NCBI RefSeq assembly: GCF_000381765.1
Contig: NZ_KB907081.1
Coordinates: forward strand, 1-64,000
DNA from: [Zimmermannella] faecalis ATCC 13722
GTDB taxonomy: Bacteria; Actinomycetota; Actinomycetes; Actinomycetales; Microbacteriaceae
DNA: 64,000 bases
Reading direction: 5' to 3'
The notes below the pieces were generated by a model, which was not told the DNA's origin, made no database searches, and saw nothing but the letters and a program-made list of their open reading frames with translations. Position 1 is the first letter of the stretch; each line of letters begins with the position of its first letter. Shown piece by piece: positions 61,145 to 64,000 of the stretch. Both the position numbers and the translations under genes were made by a program.

Positions 61145-62146
61145 TCAGCCGAGGCGTTGCGCAAACTCCATGAGCGGTGTGGACCAGAAATACAGGGCGA
61201 ACGCCATGGCGCCGGAGGGCAGCAGCGAGTCGACTCGGTCGAAGAAGCCGCCGTGTCCAGGCAGCCAGTTCGACATGTCTTTCACCCCGAGATCGCGCTT
61301 GATCATCGACTCGGTGAGGTCGCCGCACACGCCCGTGACCGTCAGCGCGACGCTCATGATGAGCCCGAACCACCAGGGCAGGTTGAGCAGCCAGACGCAG
61401 GCGATGATCGCGATGACGGTGCCGAAGACGAACCCGCCAACGATGCCCTCCCACGTCTTGCCCGGGCTGATGCGCGGCGCGAGCTTCGTGCGGCCCCACT
61501 GCAGCCCCGCGGCGTACGCCCCCGTGTCGACAGCAACGACGACCGAGATAAACGAGAGCACCCAGAACTCGCCGAGTGGCTGCGACAGCAGAATCACGGT
61601 GAACGCCGAGAGGAACGTCACGTAGAAGTGCACGAACGCGCTCGACGACGCGTCGATCGCGAGCTGGCGTCGGCTCGTGACGAGCCGACTGCGCTGCACG
61701 CGGTGCAGGCCGGCCTCGACGAGTCGCCAGCCGACGACAAACAGCACGCCGGTGAGGAACGCGACCCAGAACACCGAGGGCGGGAAGAAGTACGCGATCG
61801 GCACGATCGTGAGCGCCACGAGCACCGAGGGGATGCGCGGCACTCGCCGCCCGACTCGGCGCATGGCCGTCGTGAGCTCGACAACGACGAGCACGCAGAT
61901 CGCCATGCCGAGCGGAATGAACAGCCGCTTATCGATAAGCAGCGTGAGCAGCACGGCCGCGATGAGCACCGCCGCGATGCCGATCGCGCTGAGGAGGTTG
62001 CGACCCGATCGTTCGTTGACCTGGTCATTGATGCGGCGCACCTGGCGGCGGATGCGCGCCGCTTCGATTTCCAGGGAGCGCGACGCGGGCGGGACCCCGT
62101 CTACCTCAGGGTCCCGCCCATCGTCATTCGCTACCGGCTCGTGCAC
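61145..62146 (-). CDS. cdsA: Phosphatidate cytidylyltransferase
   Basis: 333-residue integral membrane enzyme making CDP-diacylglycerol from phosphatidic acid and CTP. About 75 N-terminal residues are hydrophilic, then some eight helices follow. The signature near the C-terminus reads LTESMIKRDLGVKDMSNWLP then GHGGFFDRVDSLL, the S-x-K-R-x4-K-D and G-G-x-x-D-R-x-D pattern of the family. Its start shares the last base of the frr stop (1-nt overlap), so it is in the pyrH-frr-cdsA order common in bacteria. Confidence 0.96.
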   Translation of the reverse strand: MHEPVANDDGRDPEVDGVPPASRSLEIEAARIRRQVRRINDQVNERSGRNLLSAIGIAAVLIAAVLLTLLIDKRLFIPLGMAICVLVVVELTTAMRRVGRRVPRIPSVLVALTIVPIAYFFPPSVFWVAFLTGVLFVVGWRLVEAGLHRVQRSRLVTSRRQLAIDASSSAFVHFYVTFLSAFTVILLSQPLGEFWVLSFISVVVAVDTGAYAAGLQWGRTKLAPRISPGKTWEGIVGGFVFGTVIAIIACVWLLNLPWWFGLIMSVALTVTGVCGDLTESMIKRDLGVKDMSNWLPGHGGFFDRVDSLLPSGAMAFALYFWSTPLMEFAQRLG

Positions 62147-62700
62147 TAGACCTCGAGTAGGTCGGCTTCCTTGTTCTTGAAGGCCTCGTCGACGCGGTCG
62201 ATGTAGCCCTTCGTGATCTTGTCGAGTTCCTTCTCGGCGCGACCAACCTCATCCTCGCCGACTTCACTCTCGAGCGCCGAGAGGTCGGTCATGCCCTTGC
62301 GGCGGATGTTCCGCACGGCAACGCGGGCTTCCTCGGCCTTGTCGCGCGCGATCTTCACGTACTCCTGGCGGCGCTCCTTCGTGAGCTCCGGCATGACTAC
62401 ACGGATGAGCTGGCCCTCGTTCGAGGGGTTCACACCGAGGTGCTGGGCCGCGACAATCGCCTTCTCGATGTCCTTGAGTGCCGCCTTGTCGTACGGCGTG
62501 ATGACGAGCATCCGAGCCTCTGGCTGCTGCAGCGATGCGAGCTGGCCGAGCGGCGTCGGGGTGCCGTAGTAGTCCACGAGCAGCTTCGTGAAGAGGGCCG
62601 GGTTCGCGCGCCCGGTTCGGATGTTGCCGAACTCCTCGTGGGCGTGCTCGATGGCCTTTTCCATCTTGTCCTTGGTCTCGTCGAGAACGTCGGAAATCAC
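62146..62700 (-). CDS. frr: Ribosome recycling factor
   Basis: 184 residues, the usual size. Hallmarks: EEFGNIRTGRANPALFTKL, VDYYGTPTPLGQLASL and LVKIAR-type helix EYVKIARDKAEEARVAVRNI. It splits post-termination ribosomes with EF-G. GTG 62700 (ISDVLDETKDKM) is chosen to match family length; AAAGGACC precedes it. Confidence 0.98.
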   Translation of the reverse strand: MISDVLDETKDKMEKAIEHAHEEFGNIRTGRANPALFTKLLVDYYGTPTPLGQLASLQQPEARMLVITPYDKAALKDIEKAIVAAQHLGVNPSNEGQLIRVVMPELTKERRQEYVKIARDKAEEARVAVRNIRRKGMTDLSALESEVGEDEVGRAEKELDKITKGYIDRVDEAFKNKEADLLEV

Positions 62701-62760
62701 AGGGGGTCCTTTCGATGCGTACCAGCCCATCCTACGCAGGGCCGGGAGGCGGTCTGACCG

Positions 62761-63492
62761 CTAGTTGCGGAAGCTGTTCGAGACGAGCGTGCCGATGTCG
62801 TCGCCGAGAATCGCGCGCTCGATGTTGCCGTCGGGACTCATGCCGAACACGCGCATGTCCATGCCGTTGTCCATGCACAGGCTGAACGCGGTGGAGTCGA
62901 CGACGCGCAGGCCTCGGCGCAGGGCGTCCTGGTACGAAATGCCGTGGATCATTTCGGCGTTCTCGTCGCGCTTCGGGTCGGCGGTGTAGACGCCGTCGAC
63001 GCCGTTCTTCGCGACGAGGAGCACGTCGGCGTGCACCTCGAGCGCGCGCTGGGCCGCGACGGTGTCGGTCGAGAAGTACGGGAGCCCGGCGCCGGCGCCG
63101 AACACGACGACGCGGCCCTTCTCCATGTGTCGCTCGGCGCGCAGCGGAATGTACGGCTCCGCGACCTGGCGCATCTCGATTGCCGACTGCACGCGCGCGC
63201 TGCCGCCCGCCTGCTCGAGAAAGTCCTGCAGCGCGAGGGCGTTCATGACGGTGCCGAGCATGCCCATGTAGTCGGCGCGAGCGCGGTCCATGCCTGCGTT
63301 CGCGAGTTGAGCGCCGCGGAAGAAGTTGCCACCGCCGACGACCACGGCGATCTGCACCTGCTCCGCCGCTCGTGCGATTTCCTTCGAGATGTTCGTGAGC
63401 ACCTCGGGGTCGACCCCGAGCTTGCCGGCGCCGAAGGCCTCTCCCGAGAGCTTCAGCAGAACGCGGCGAGGTTTGGTGGCAGTCGAGGTCAT
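62761..63492 (-). CDS. pyrH: UMP kinase
   Basis: 243-residue hexameric amino-acid-kinase-fold enzyme that phosphorylates UMP to UDP. Motifs: [18 protein letters not shown] at the start, [20 protein letters not shown], and [20 protein letters not shown]. Length is standard. TAGGAG precedes ATG 63492. A candidate -10 TAGGGT (63535-63540, minus strand) lies just after the tsf terminator, so pyrH-frr-cdsA may have its own promoter. Confidence 0.98.
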   Translation of the reverse strand: MTSTATKPRRVLLKLSGEAFGAGKLGVDPEVLTNISKEIARAAEQVQIAVVVGGGNFFRGAQLANAGMDRARADYMGMLGTVMNALALQDFLEQAGGSARVQSAIEMRQVAEPYIPLRAERHMEKGRVVVFGAGAGLPYFSTDTVAAQRALEVHADVLLVAKNGVDGVYTADPKRDENAEMIHGISYQDALRRGLRVVDSTAFSLCMDNGMDMRVFGMSPDGNIERAILGDDIGTLVSNSFRN

Positions 63493-63543
63493 CGGGCTCC
63501 TAGCGACGGGGTTCGGTTCAGTAGTCGAAGATCAACCCTAGTG

Positions 63544-63584
63544 CGCCGAGGGCGGCCCATGCTGTGCACGGACCGCCCTCGGCG
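63544..63584 (-). terminator. Hairpin between tsf and pyrH
   Basis: Perfect 12-bp inverted repeat (63544-63555, 63573-63584) with a 17-nt loop, about 33 nt past the tsf stop; no T-run follows on the minus strand. Confidence 0.6.
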
Positions 63585-63616
63585 ATGGTTGCGCGCGCAG
63601 GCGCGCTGGGGTTCGA

Positions 63617-64000
63617 CTACTCCGCGTCGTCGGCGGTCTCGACGCCGGCGCCCACCTTGAGGCGGGCGAAGTCGACGATGGTGAGACCGGCGTTCTCGGC
63701 GATCTGCTTCACCGTGAACTTCGGGTCGCGGGCGTACTCCTGCTCGTTGAGCACGATCTGCTTGAAGTAAGCACCGAGGCGACCCTCGACGATCTTCGGC
63801 AGCGCGGCCTCGGGCTTGCCCTCGGCGCGGGTGATGTCCTCAACGACCTTGCGCTCACGGTCGATGTCGTCCTGCGGAACGTCCTCGCGGTTGAGGTACG
63901 ACGGGTTCGCGAAGGCGATGTGCTGCGCGAGACCGTGCGCCGTCTCCTCGTCGCCGCCGGCGTAGCCGACGATGACGCCGACCTGCGGGGGCAGGTCCTT
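63617..64000 (-). CDS. tsf: Elongation factor Ts, C-terminal part
   Basis: Partial gene: the last 127 codons lie in the window and the 5' end runs off the right edge. The translation contains HIAFANPSYLNREDVP, a clear EF-Ts segment, then VEGRLGAYFKQIVLNEQEY and FTVKQIAENAGLTIVDFARL, ending in an acidic tail, ETADDAE. EF-Ts recycles EF-Tu-GDP. The order tsf-pyrH-frr-cdsA is the classical arrangement. The N-terminal TGVG motif is outside the window. Confidence 0.97.
   Translation of the reverse strand, partial: KDLPPQVGVIVGYAGGDEETAHGLAQHIAFANPSYLNREDVPQDDIDRERKVVEDITRAEGKPEAALPKIVEGRLGAYFKQIVLNEQEYARDPKFTVKQIAENAGLTIVDFARLKVGAGVETADDAE

Noticed and set aside
60563-62149. 528-codon open frame on the plus strand opposite cdsA and the DivIVA-motif gene
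   Set aside because: Spans two unrelated minus-strand genes and has no recognisable domain.

Overview
The window is a dense, very GC-rich stretch of actinobacterial chromosome. The gene set fits Micrococcales, most likely Microbacteriaceae: GatCAB, the GlgE maltosyltransferase, NAD-dependent LigA, DivIVA-motif proteins, frequent GTG starts, and leaderless promoters with a TANNNT hexamer 6-7 nt before the start codon. I cannot fix the genus. I see no insertion sequence, prophage, integrase, tRNA, rRNA or CRISPR. The whole window reads as housekeeping chromosome plus a few small accessory modules.

Layout. 0.2-3.5 kb: an LRV-type membrane protein, a HAD phosphatase, the tRNA hydroxylase TrhO and a lipoprotein. 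3.6-9.6 kb: glutamate synthase gltBD. 9.7-10.8 kb: a small zincin-type protease, a P-loop kinase and a 71-residue membrane protein. 10.9-17.2 kb: glgX-treY-treZ, the route from glycogen or maltodextrin to trehalose. 17.2-17.8 kb: a small HTH plus membrane-protein pair behind tandem 20-bp repeats. 17.8-22.6 kb: peptidase E-like protein, beta-lactamase-fold lipoprotein, TetR plus 3-hydroxyacyl-CoA dehydrogenase, and DNA polymerase IV. 22.6-27.4 kb: FadD, a LacI-type regulator, agmatine deiminase and thioesterase II. 27.4-31.6 kb: MFS exporter, M20 peptidase, NUDIX and metallo-beta-lactamase hydrolases. 31.7-35.0 kb: gatCAB. 35-42 kb: thiolase, ligA, mnmA and an ABC exporter. 42.2-46.6 kb: amidase, NCS2 permease and cysteine desulfurase. 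46.6-53.1 kb: a second glgX, glgE and glgB. 53.1-60.5 kb: a thioredoxin-fold/TPR protein, a 763-residue mosaic membrane protein, a DivIVA-type coiled-coil protein, an AI-2E-family permease, a small Cys/His protein and a lytic transglycosylase. 60.5-64 kb: a protein with four DivIVA-like motifs, then cdsA, frr, pyrH and the 3' end of tsf.

How parts work together. Two alpha-glucan blocks 30 kb apart cover debranching (two GlgX), trehalose release (TreYZ), GlgE polymerisation and GlgB branching. TreS/Pep2, which normally feed GlgE, are absent here. The most system-like signal is a 15-bp sequence containing a perfect palindrome (TTAATCGATTAAGCT). It occurs at the end of the lacI-type gene just before agmatine deiminase and again 16.8 kb away before an amidase, which suggests a small LacI-controlled nitrogen-scavenging regulon. 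Other non-coding signals are a perfect loopless 60-bp palindrome behind the cysteine desulfurase, tandem repeats spanning the promoter of the HTH pair, two GTnAC-type direct repeats near cell-envelope genes, and at least fifteen probable leaderless promoters. Those promoters decide many start codons and several form head-to-head pairs separated by only 25-55 bp.
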